NCBI GenBank assembly: GCA_050015455.1
Contig: JBEKBJ010000150.1
Coordinates: 1 to 11,078 of the forward strand
Length of the DNA stretch: 11,078 bases
From: JAGDMS01 sp050015455
Lineage (GTDB): Bacteria > Desulfobacterota > Binatia > HRBIN30
Reading direction: 5' to 3'
Shown here: one piece after another, positions 1 through 6,034 of the stretch
How the letters are laid out: every line of letters begins with the position of its first letter
How positions within the stretch are numbered: the stretch's first letter is position 1
Program-made: the position numbers and the translations under genes
The notes under the pieces: generated by a model
What the model saw: the letters and a program-made list of their open reading frames with translations, nothing else
Databases searched by the model: none
Told to the model about the DNA's origin: nothing

Positions 1-1
1 T

Positions 2-82
2 TTCAAGTGGGTGAAGACCGCGGACGAGATTCTGACGAAGATTGCCCGCTTCTGCGCTGACACCGTGGCTCGCCATGGCTAG
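2..82 (+). pseudogene. IS630-family transposase, C-terminal fragment (cut by window edge)
   Basis: The open frame that enters at base 2 and stops with TAG at 80-82 reads FKWVKTADEILTKIARFC and then eight more residues. The W-x-KTADEIL-x-K-x-AR motif is what I know as the extreme C-terminus of IS630/Tc1-type DDE transposases, which insert at TA dinucleotides. Only 26 codons are visible, so I cannot tell whether the element is intact to the left. No terminal inverted repeat is recognisable in the 40 bases after the stop. Identification rests on this short motif alone. Confidence 0.6.
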
Positions 83-125
83 TCGCTTATTACGCGAATT
101 TAGGTTACGGCCGACTAGGTCTGCG

Positions 126-365
126 TCATGCCAGGAGCTTTGTTCTCATCGCGGTGAGCATTTTGCTGATTTCGGTGATCAAGGCAAACGCTGGCGCGGT
201 TTCCACTTCGCTCAAATATCCCAGGCGAATGGAAAGAAACAGGTACGTCTCAACTTCCATCAGCGAACCCTTCGCAATGGCTAGAAAGTTGGCGTAATCC
301 CGGCGCGTGCCCCTCGCGTTGCCTTCGGCGATGTTCGCGGGCACCGAAGCAACCGCCCGCGTCAC
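126..365 (-). pseudogene. N-terminally truncated four-helix-bundle protein (23S rRNA intervening-sequence protein family)
   Basis: The frame contains the family signature SVPANIAEGNARG, then RDYANFLAIAKGSLMEVET and LGYL, ending in a helical tail with KMLTAMRTKLLA. These are helices 2-4 of the S23/IVP four-helix-bundle family (TIGR02436), small proteins of unclear function that are also encoded inside intervening sequences of some 23S rRNA genes. Family members are usually about 115-130 residues. Here the first helix, roughly 35-40 residues, is absent: the homology begins at TRAVAS, and only RPV separates it from an in-frame TAG that ends the upstream 42-codon gene. The only possible start is a GTG at 363-365 with no Shine-Dalgarno sequence of its own. 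I infer a deletion remnant, possibly translated by reinitiation or readthrough. Confidence 0.72.
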
Positions 366-371
366 CGGACG

Positions 372-500
372 CTACTTCTTCTTCGTTTGCGCCAGGTCGG
401 ATGCGGCGATCGCTTTCACCGCCTTGGATGACTTTAGGTTGGAGAGAATTTTTGCTGCTTTCGATGCGACTTTAGCGGACGTCTGTTTGGTGTTCGGCAT
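372..500 (-). CDS. Small lysine/alanine/serine-rich basic protein, 42 aa
   Basis: The product starts MPNTKQTSAKVASKAAKIL and ends in a TKKK tail before TAG. It is strongly basic, with about 11 lysines in 42 residues, and is built on a repeated SK-A/S-x-K pattern. It has no signal peptide, membrane segment or cysteine. It resembles a recurrent group of tiny bacterial proteins with an ASK-x-L...SSK-x-x-KS pattern that are generally annotated as hypothetical; I recall no established function. The start is chosen because GGGAGGAG (503-510, minus strand) lies 2-3 nt before ATG (5-6 nt from the GGAGG core). The same frame stays open upstream to 1136, but that extension runs through palindromic repeats and is not credible coding sequence. 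A repeat element is inserted immediately upstream, and the truncated four-helix-bundle gene follows in frame. A nucleic-acid-binding role would be a guess from charge only. Confidence 0.62.
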   Translation of the reverse strand: MPNTKQTSAKVASKAAKILSNLKSSKAVKAIAASDLAQTKKK

Positions 501-502
501 CT

Positions 503-510
503 CTCCTCCC
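503..510 (-). promoter_or_regulatory. Strong ribosome binding site for the 42-codon gene
   Basis: On the minus strand GGGAGGAG ends 2 nt before the ATG at 498-500, placing the GGAGG core about 5 nt away. It decides the start of the small gene against a much longer open frame. It also shows that the repeat element at 515-645 lies just outside the ribosome site. Confidence 0.7.
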
Positions 511-529
511 TTATCAGCCCGTTGAAAAA

Positions 530-574
530 GGCTTTCCGCTCGCCCTTCGACAGGCTCAGGGTGAGCGGAAAGCC
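530..574. repeat. REP-type hairpin, left half of the 131-bp element
   Basis: GGCTTTCCGCTC (530-541) pairs perfectly with GAGCGGAAAGCC (563-574). A G-T pair (542/562) and CCCT/AGGG (543-546/558-561) extend the stem to 17 bp. The 11-nt loop is TCGACAGGCTC. Confidence 0.85.
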
Positions 575-594
575 TTGCGCCGCAAGCGTTCTCC

Positions 595-625
595 CGCTCA
601 TGCTGAGCTCGTCGAAGCATGAGCG
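595..625. repeat. REP-type hairpin, right half of the 131-bp element, inverted orientation
   Basis: CGCTCATGCT (595-604) pairs with AGCATGAGCG (616-625), a perfect 10-bp stem. Read on the minus strand the loop is TCGACGAGCTC, matching the loop of the left hairpin apart from two positions, while the inner stem bases differ. Confidence 0.85.
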
Positions 626-722
626 CGGTCTTTTTCAACGGGCTGTTATGGTTGTCGATCGCTTCCGCCGGTGTGGAGATAACATTGCGCTGACAAGCCA
701 AAACTGGAAGGCGCCAGTGAAG

Positions 723-754
723 ATCGGCTGGGATCCGGCTCATGTCCAGCCGAT
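723..754. repeat. Isolated 9-bp inverted repeat
   Basis: ATCGGCTGG (723-731) and CCAGCCGAT (746-754) form a perfect 9-bp stem with a 14-nt loop. It lies between the palindromic element and the solo palindrome, in sequence with no recognisable gene (649-843). No T-tract follows on either strand, so I do not call a terminator. Confidence 0.45.
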
Positions 755-843
755 AGGCATCACGGCCGCGCAAGCCAAGAAGGGTAAACGGCCCGCCTAG
801 AGGTCCTAGCAGGCCGAGGGACTGCTCAGAAAAGCGCCCCCAT

Positions 844-862
844 CCCTTCGACAAGCTCAGGG
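844..862. repeat. Solo REP-type palindrome
   Basis: CCCTTCGACAAGCTCAGGG has the same CCCT/AGGG stem foot and TCGAC-x-x-GCTC loop as the left hairpin of the 515-645 element, but no outer stem or partner copy. It is probably a decayed or single unit of the same family. Confidence 0.7.
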
Positions 863-872
863 CAGGCTCTGA

Positions 873-908
873 CCTTCCCCCGTTGCCGGAAGTGGCAACA
901 GGGGAAGG
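873..908. repeat. Long GC-rich hairpin, 14 paired bases with one mismatch
   Basis: CCTTCCCC (873-880) pairs with GGGGAAGG (901-908), and GTTGCC (882-887) with GGCAAC (894-899). One C-A mismatch (881/900) separates the two blocks, and the loop is 6 nt. There is no T-tract. It does not share the TCGAC loop of the neighbouring REP units, so it appears to be a different palindrome class. Confidence 0.65.
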
Positions 909-984
909 AACCCAACACGTGCCGGGTTTATTTTCATGGTACGGCCGTGGGAGAACGCGGTGCACGGCCTTGCGGAATCCGAAT

Positions 985-1490
985 GGCGTCGACAAGTCTA
1001 AACTTTCAGCACACGCGATCTCGGAAGGTTTGTACCAGCGTGAACTTTTGGGATTTTGGATCTGCGACGTAAAATTCAGAGTGAAACTCTCCAAATTTTG
1101 ATCTGCGAGGGCAAAGTACAGAGTGAACTTTTCCATTTTAGATCTCCGACGGCATGATCACGGCCTGTTCCGGCGCGATCTAGATCAAAAAAGGCGCCCA
1201 CAAGCGTAAACTTTCAGCGCGCGCGATCTCGGAAGGCTTGTACCAGGACGAACTTTTGGGGATTTGGATCTGCGATGTAAAGTTCAGAGTGAAACTTTCC
1301 GAATTTGGATCTGCGAGGCCAAAGTTCACGGTGAACTTTTCAAATTTGGAACTGCGGGAGGTGCGTTCGACGTGAATTTCTCAAATTTGGATGTGCGACG
1401 GCATGATCCCACTTGTTCCGGCGCGGTCTAGATCGAAAAAGGCGCCGACAAGCCTAAAACTTCGGCACGCGAGATCTGCGAGGGCTCAGC
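985..1490. repeat. Nested tandem array: ~41-bp units inside ~208/248-bp higher-order repeats
   Basis: A landmark of the form GATCT-x-CGA recurs at 1017, 1059, 1100, 1141, then 1225, 1267, 1308, 1349, 1390 and again at 1473, with steps of 41-42 inside each block. A second landmark, GGCG...ACAAG, opens blocks at 985, 1193 and 1441, so the blocks are 208 and 248 bp and the longer one has one extra inner unit. The third block is truncated. Inner units carry an imperfect dyad AAAGTTCA-nnn-TGAACTTT (perfect at 1321-1339) and a TCCAAATTTGGA-like palindrome. The period is not a multiple of three and the region is visibly more AT-rich than its surroundings, so it is non-coding. It ends about 5 bp from the stop of the methyltransferase gene. 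Confidence 0.85.
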
Positions 1491-1494
1491 GCAT

Positions 1495-2658
1495 TTAGGC
1501 GAACAACCGCCGGCTGGCAATATCCGCCCCTTCGCGCAGGGCTTTCAGCTTTTCCCACACCACCTCTTCAGCCACCTCGCCGAGGCCTGCTGCGGTGTCG
1601 AAACCACAGTCAGTGCCGGCCAAAACGCGGCGCGGGTCGCCGATTGCCTCGGCGGCGCGCTCGATGCGGTCGGCCACAACTTCCGGATGCTCGACGTAGT
1701 TCGTCGTCGGATCGATCACGCCGGCCACCAGGAGCATGCCGGGCGGCAGCGGATGGCGCGTGAAGCACCGATGCTCATGCGCGTGGCGCGGGTTGGCCAT
1801 GGAGAGCACCAAAGCCCCGACCTGCGCCTGATAGAGCCGGGGCAGAACCTCCTCGAGTGGCACGTCGAACGTGTGCGGTCCTTCGTAGTTCCCCCAGCAC
1901 ACGTGCATGCGGATGCGGTCGCGACGGATGCGCACTACGGCGCGGTTGATTGCCGCGATGTTGAGATCCACGAACGAGAGGAACTCGTCGAGCTGCCGCT
2001 CCGCAAACGAGGTGTGCCGTTCCATCGCCAGGTCGGGACAATCGATCTGCAGCACGAGCCCCCGCGCAGCGATGTACTCGTATTCGGTCTTGAGCGCGTC
2101 GGCGACCGCGAACACGTAGTCCTCGTAGCGTGGGTAGTACTCGTTCAGCATGGCTGATGCGACGATGCCGGGTGACGCGGCCGTCATGAACGCTTCGGTG
2201 AAACGCGGGCCCTGTTCACCGGCGATGCGGAGGAAATCGGCACACTCTTTCTCGAGCGCCGACCGATCGATGTAACGGACCTCGCCGACAGCCATCGGCG
2301 CGTTCATCAGACTGACCATGGTACGCGAGAACTCGGGCAGCTTCAGTTCGAGAAAGCTCGCGTAGTGAATGATGTCCTTCATGATTGGCCGGTTGCTTTG
2401 CCCGCCGAAGCCGCTGAGCCGGTGTTGGACGTAGGTGAAGAAGCTCTCGCGCGCTTGCTCGCCGTTGTTGCCGATGTCGATTCCGGCTGCGAGCTGTGCG
2501 GCGATGACGCGGCGAGTCGACTGCTCGACCAGATTGCCCAAGGCTGCGGCGTCCACCGGCTCTTTGCGGCTCAGGCGCACCTGCATGGCCACCAGCTCCT
2601 TCGGGCGCGGCAGACTCCCGGCATGCGTGGTCAAGATACGCGTTTCGCTTCGCTGCAT
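1495..2658 (-). CDS. MetE C-terminal-like zinc methyltransferase (cobalamin-independent methionine synthase family)
   Basis: This 387-residue protein opens RSETRILTTHAGSLPRP, the usual start of stand-alone homologues of the MetE catalytic domain. That family includes archaeal-type methionine synthase and epoxyalkane:coenzyme M transferase, which use zinc to activate a thiol for alkylation. Visible landmarks are the N-terminal THAGSLPRP (residues 11-19), GIDIGNNGEQ (59-68), FTEAFMTAASPGI (153-165), LQIDCPDLA (203-211), HVCWGNYEGPH (252-262) and GTDCGFD (348-354). His252, Cys254 and Cys351 are the expected zinc ligands. The place where MetE supplies its Glu ligand appears to hold Ser286 (LSMANPRHAHE), so Glu295 or another group may substitute. 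The start is supported by AAGAGGA 7 nt upstream. It follows the transporter gene by 18 nt. The substrate cannot be read from sequence; true methionine synthesis is possible but not shown. Confidence 0.85.
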   Translation of the reverse strand: MQRSETRILTTHAGSLPRPKELVAMQVRLSRKEPVDAAALGNLVEQSTRRVIAAQLAAGIDIGNNGEQARESFFTYVQHRLSGFGGQSNRPIMKDIIHYASFLELKLPEFSRTMVSLMNAPMAVGEVRYIDRSALEKECADFLRIAGEQGPRFTEAFMTAASPGIVASAMLNEYYPRYEDYVFAVADALKTEYEYIAARGLVLQIDCPDLAMERHTSFAERQLDEFLSFVDLNIAAINRAVVRIRRDRIRMHVCWGNYEGPHTFDVPLEEVLPRLYQAQVGALVLSMANPRHAHEHRCFTRHPLPPGMLLVAGVIDPTTNYVEHPEVVADRIERAAEAIGDPRRVLAGTDCGFDTAAGLGEVAEEVVWEKLKALREGADIASRRLFA

Positions 2659-2676
2659 ATATCTGTCCTCTTCTCC

Positions 2677-3900
2677 TCAGCCGGCGCGCTGCTCGGGCGC
2701 TGTGCGGGCAACGGTTTCAGCCCACGGTTTCACCCAGGGCAGCAGCGCAAAGGCGGGCAACGCCAGGAGGAACGTCACACCGAAATACGCGGCGTACCCC
2801 AAGTGCGTTGTACCCCAGCCGCTGAACGCCCCGGCCAGCGAGCGGGTGAATCCGAAAATGGCGGACAGCAGCGCGTACTCGGTGGCTGCGCGCCGCTTGT
2901 CACAGACGTGCATGAGGAACGCGAGGAACGCCGCGGTCGCCAAGCCGGCACCGAAACTCTCGCACAGTGAGGCGGCATAGATGCCGGGGCGCCCTAGATC
3001 AAAATAGGCCACCGCGGTGTAGCCGAGATGTGCAGACGCCTGAATCAGGCCGAGAATCCACAACGCACGAAAGATCCCCCAGCGTGTGGTCAGCCCACCG
3101 CCAGCGAGCGCGCCCACGATGCTGGCGCCCACGCCCAGCGTGGTGGAGATCAAGCCGATTTCCTCAACCGTCAGGCCACGATCGACCCAGAACGGCTTGA
3201 TCATCGGCCCCATGCTGCTCTCGCCCAGCTTGTACGTCAGCACGAACAAAAACACTATCGGCGCGCCGGGCCGCTGCAGCCAACGTAGGAGCGGCGTGAA
3301 CCAGTTCTGCTGCGGATCTGCCGGCGGCACGTGCACCGCTGGGCTGTGCCTTGCGAGCACGGCCACGCCGGCCAGAATCACCGCTCCCAGGAGAAACGAC
3401 GCCGACCACCCGAGACGGCCGGCGACAATCACCAGTCCCCCGCCGCTGGCGACGAGCGCAATACGGTAGGCAGATACCCGGACGCCATTGGCGATGCCTT
3501 CCTCGCCGGGGGCGAGCAGACCGATAGTGTAGGCATCGATGGCGATGTCCTGCGTCGCCGACGCGGTGGTGAGCAACATCAACAGCACCCAAAGCCACAT
3601 CGTCGGCGCTGACGGATTGAAGAGCGGCAGCGTTACCATGACCAGCGCTAGAATCGCCAGACAGGACACGAACCACTGCTGGCGTGTGCCGAATCGGTCC
3701 ACCAACGGCGCCCAAAGGACCTTGAGCGTCCACGGCGCCCCGAGCAGGCTCATCAGGCCGATCTCGGTCAGTGAGACGCCGTGCAGGCGGAAATAGACGG
3801 GAAGATTATCGATGGCAATGCCGAACGGAAACCCTTCGGCGAAATACAGCACGCTGACCCAGAACAGCTTGCGCCGCAGATCCATCCACCCCACCGGCAA
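2677..3900 (-). CDS. AmpG-like major facilitator superfamily transporter
   Basis: The 407-residue protein is almost entirely hydrophobic helices, consistent with 12 membrane spans of an MFS carrier in the inner membrane. Two motifs place it near AmpG, the muropeptide permease, and related acetyl-CoA-transporter-like proteins: LGAPWTLKVLWAPLVDR (53-69), the loop between helices 2 and 3, and ATQDIAIDAYTIGLL (115-129) in the fourth-helix region. A second half begins near residue 210 after a hydrophilic loop (HSPAVHVPPADPQQNW). The start taken is TTG at 3898-3900, because AAGGAG sits 5 nt upstream; an ATG at 3885 would remove only five residues. Its TGA is 18 nt before the methyltransferase start, and the ribosome site of that gene lies in the gap, so the two are almost certainly one transcript. 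Without a cell-wall recycling gene nearby I would not assign muropeptides as substrate. Confidence 0.8.
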   Translation of the reverse strand: MPVGWMDLRRKLFWVSVLYFAEGFPFGIAIDNLPVYFRLHGVSLTEIGLMSLLGAPWTLKVLWAPLVDRFGTRQQWFVSCLAILALVMVTLPLFNPSAPTMWLWVLLMLLTTASATQDIAIDAYTIGLLAPGEEGIANGVRVSAYRIALVASGGGLVIVAGRLGWSASFLLGAVILAGVAVLARHSPAVHVPPADPQQNWFTPLLRWLQRPGAPIVFLFVLTYKLGESSMGPMIKPFWVDRGLTVEEIGLISTTLGVGASIVGALAGGGLTTRWGIFRALWILGLIQASAHLGYTAVAYFDLGRPGIYAASLCESFGAGLATAAFLAFLMHVCDKRRAATEYALLSAIFGFTRSLAGAFSGWGTTHLGYAAYFGVTFLLALPAFALLPWVKPWAETVARTAPEQRAG

Positions 3901-3905
3901 CTCGG

Positions 3906-3911
3906 CTCCTT
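3906..3911 (-). promoter_or_regulatory. Ribosome binding site selecting the TTG start of the transporter
   Basis: AAGGAG on the minus strand lies 5 nt upstream of TTG (3898-3900). The nearest alternatives, GTG at 3894 and ATG at 3885, would be 11 and 20 nt from it, so the rare TTG start is favoured. Confidence 0.55.
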
Positions 3912-3984
3912 GTACACGGGCCGCAAGACCGTGGAAAGCGGATCAGCATCAGGTTCACCGACCGGGTTTCCGTTGGCATACTCG

Positions 3985-5874
3985 TCAATCCAGCGTGAGG
4001 CGGAAGGTCGCGCTGCCGCCGCTCGACGCCGTACTGCTGATCATGAAATAGTACGTCCTCCCCGCAACCGCTGCCAACGTGACCTGCGACTGCACCACGA
4101 ACCACGAAGCGTTGTCGTTACACCCTCCGGGAATCGCACTCAGGCTGCCGCATGATCCGGTGTATACCGACAGCACCGTGTCGTAGCTGCTGCCGTATGT
4201 GTTGGCGACGATGGTGCCGCTCCGTGGCGCCGTGTACCGGTACCACAGCGTGTGCGTCCTCGCGTTGACGTTGCACGCTGGGATCGGGTCGGTGGGATCC
4301 GCCGTCGCGGCGGTGGCGTTTACGGTGCTGACGAACGGGCTCACGGTGACTACGATCGCACCGTTGCAGGCGTTGTTTGCAGGTGCCGACACGCTGGCCG
4401 TCCGCGTCGGCGTCGGCACGACGCGCGTCGTCGGCGTGCGCGTCGGCGTGCCTGTGCGGGTAGCGGTGGGCCGAGGTGTCGCGGTCCGGGTCCAGGTCCG
4501 CGTCGGCGTCGCGGTCGGGATCGCGACCCGAGTTGGCGTGCGGGTTGGTGGTGGCAACGTCCACGTCGCTGTCGGGGTGCTGGTGCGAACCGGCGTGGGC
4601 GTCGCGGTCGGCGCGGCTGGGCCGGTCTGCGGGTAGATGAAGCTGACGCCATTAATGTCGTCGGTTTCCACGGTGGCGCAACGGCCGTCGAAGTGCGCAA
4701 GGTAGTACATGGTCGCGTTTTTCAGAACCGGGTTCGGCTCGTCTGGGTTGTTCGACGAGTGCCCCAGACCGATGGTGTGGCCGATCTCGTGCGTCGCCAC
4801 TTCGGCGAGGTTGCACTGGGTCCAGAAAGAGCATGCGCCCCAGCCGTTGTTGAAGGTGACTTTGCCGACCGTGATCTGCCCGAAGGTCGTGCCATTGACG
4901 ACGGTGGTTCCAGGGCCGCCGCAGTAGCCGCCCATGGCGAGCACGCCGCTGCAGCCGCTGGGATCCGTAATCTCGTTGTACGGATCGTTGAACACTATAC
5001 GGTTCATGTCGCACGGCCCGAAGGGCGCCGGGCTCGTGAGACCCCCATCTTGGAGAACGAGATCCGAGGTGGGGACGTTGGTCCAGGCAGCGAGGGCCCC
5101 ATCGACCGCGGACCGCGAACTCGCAAGCCCCAAGGTGGCGTCGCCGGTGGAGTCGACATAGTACGTGACCGGCTGGCCGCTGTCAGGCTGAAACCAGCGG
5201 CACGGGGGGTTGCTTAGAAAGGTATACGCGCTCTGGAACCGCGTTGCCGGGTTGCTCAACTCCTCGGGGACGAGACGCAGCGGGGATGCTGTCTCCTGTG
5301 CCTGACGTTCGGCATGCGCTTGTTGGCGCAGGCGTCGCAAAAAGGGAAGGAAGCGCTCGCTTTGGCGCGGCGTCTCGGCGATCTCGCCGGTCGTCGGCGT
5401 CAATATTGACGCGCCGTATCCGAAGTCCCGCACCGCTCTTGTGTGACCTCTGGCATCCACGTTGAGCGTAAACTTGCCCATGGCCAAGCTGTTGGTTTGC
5501 AGGGTGCCATCGCGGTTGCGCGACAAAAAGAGCAGGGCGCGCTCGCCAACCGAGAATTCAGGCGTACCGAAGATCACCTGCCGCCGGTCCCCCACCGTGC
5601 CACCCGGCTCACGCAGAACGAGGGGATCCAGACCGAGCGACCCCTTGATGATGCGCTCAGGTTGCACGTTTACGTAGGTGAAAATGGCGCCGTCGGGATC
5701 AGCGGCGCCGGACTCGATACCGGTGATCGTGCCTACGATCACCGCGGCCGATGAGCGCAGCAACGTCTGCTCGCTCATGAGCACGAAGGTGGTACTGCGT
5801 GCCGTTGCCGGCAACAGAAGGACAACCCCAGCGACCAGAAGGGTGTCTCGTACAAACTGGTGTACGCGCATCAT
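3985..5874 (-). CDS. Secreted metzincin-type metalloprotease with Thr-Pro linker and C-terminal beta domain
   Basis: The 629-residue protein has a signal peptide (hydrophobic 11-22, likely cleavage after ATA at 23-25). Residues 28-155 form a conserved-looking module (FVLMSEQTLLRSSAAVIVGTI, then APEFSVGERALLFL-like sequence) that I know as a frequent companion of deltaproteobacterial secreted proteases. The catalytic domain spans about 215-415: HEIGHTIGLGH (362-372) gives zinc ligands His362, His366 and His372 and catalytic Glu363, and Met389 in NATMYYL fits the Met-turn. Paired cysteines surround it. Residues 418-494 are a Thr/Pro/Arg-rich spacer. Residues 498-629 are a beta-rich domain with YDTVLSVYTGSCGSLSA and CNDNAS motifs, like pre-peptidase C-terminal/adhesion modules. 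It would act outside the inner membrane; substrate unknown. The start ATGATG follows AGGGAG at 9 nt. No prodomain cysteine switch is evident. Confidence 0.85.
   Translation of the reverse strand: MMRVHQFVRDTLLVAGVVLLLPATARSTTFVLMSEQTLLRSSAAVIVGTITGIESGAADPDGAIFTYVNVQPERIIKGSLGLDPLVLREPGGTVGDRRQVIFGTPEFSVGERALLFLSRNRDGTLQTNSLAMGKFTLNVDARGHTRAVRDFGYGASILTPTTGEIAETPRQSERFLPFLRRLRQQAHAERQAQETASPLRLVPEELSNPATRFQSAYTFLSNPPCRWFQPDSGQPVTYYVDSTGDATLGLASSRSAVDGALAAWTNVPTSDLVLQDGGLTSPAPFGPCDMNRIVFNDPYNEITDPSGCSGVLAMGGYCGGPGTTVVNGTTFGQITVGKVTFNNGWGACSFWTQCNLAEVATHEIGHTIGLGHSSNNPDEPNPVLKNATMYYLAHFDGRCATVETDDINGVSFIYPQTGPAAPTATPTPVRTSTPTATWTLPPPTRTPTRVAIPTATPTRTWTRTATPRPTATRTGTPTRTPTTRVVPTPTRTASVSAPANNACNGAIVVTVSPFVSTVNATAATADPTDPIPACNVNARTHTLWYRYTAPRSGTIVANTYGSSYDTVLSVYTGSCGSLSAIPGGCNDNASWFVVQSQVTLAAVAGRTYYFMISSTASSGGSATFRLTLD
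4393..4614 (-). repeat. In-frame minisatellite coding for the Thr-Pro-rich linker
   Basis: This stretch encodes residues 421-494 of the protease: short degenerate units such as TPT, TRTPT and TATPTRT with frequent arginine. At DNA level the plus strand repeats GTCGGCGTGCG-like blocks. Such linkers separate extracellular domains; the Arg content makes this one basic. All units stay in frame. Confidence 0.75.
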
Positions 5875-6018
5875 CTACGGTGGCTCCCTAAATGATCGGA
5901 CAGCAGATCGTGTACCATCGCGGCAAGCATGCTCGCGGCGGTGCCATCACTTTCGGCCAAGTACGCGAATCGCCAAGGATTTGCCGAATTCGGCGACTTG
6001 GTCGCATTGTACCTGCAC

Positions 6019-6034
6019 CTGCCCTATCGGGCAG
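6019..6034. terminator. Hairpin over the stop codon of the DUF192 gene
   Basis: CTGCCC (6019-6024) and GGGCAG (6029-6034) form a 6-bp GC-rich stem with a TATC loop, covering the TAG at 6024-6026. No T-run follows on the minus strand, so termination here is only a possibility. Confidence 0.3.

Larger units (their letters stand above)
515..645. mobile_element. REPIN/MITE-like palindromic element, 131 bp, with TTAT flanking repeats
   Basis: The ends are a perfect 16-bp inverted repeat, CAGCCCGTTGAAAAAG at 515-530 and its complement at 630-645. Immediately outside, TTAT occurs on both sides (511-514 and 646-649), as expected for a target duplication; a TA duplication is an alternative reading. 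Inside are two hairpins in opposite orientation, 530-574 and 595-625, each with the same TCGAC-x-x-GCTC loop, plus a small palindrome at 574-586. Two inverted palindromes around a short spacer is the REPIN arrangement. The element carries no gene, so mobilisation would have to be in trans. It lies 10-14 nt upstream of the small gene's start codon. Confidence 0.75.

Noticed and set aside
649..800. Possible plus-strand peptide ending in AKKGKRPA
   Set aside because: The frame enters from the palindromic element, has no ribosome site near a Met, and matches no family I can recognise.
501..1136. Upstream 212 codons of the open frame that ends at 372 (minus strand)
   Set aside because: They translate the palindromic element, the hairpins and the start of the tandem array; typical repeat-derived strings appear. 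The good ribosome site at 503-510 marks the real, short gene.
1428..1446. T-run beside GGCGCC as a terminator for the methyltransferase gene
   Set aside because: The stem is only about 4 bp and the same motif recurs in each repeat block, so it is better explained by the repeat.
985..1490. CRISPR array
   Set aside because: The units are contiguous ~41-bp repeats with no unique spacers, are strongly degenerate, and have no cas gene nearby.
4252..5217. 321-codon plus-strand frame opposite the protease
   Set aside because: It is Arg/Gly-rich shadow coding produced by the repeat linker and GC bias; the minus strand has the metzincin motif.
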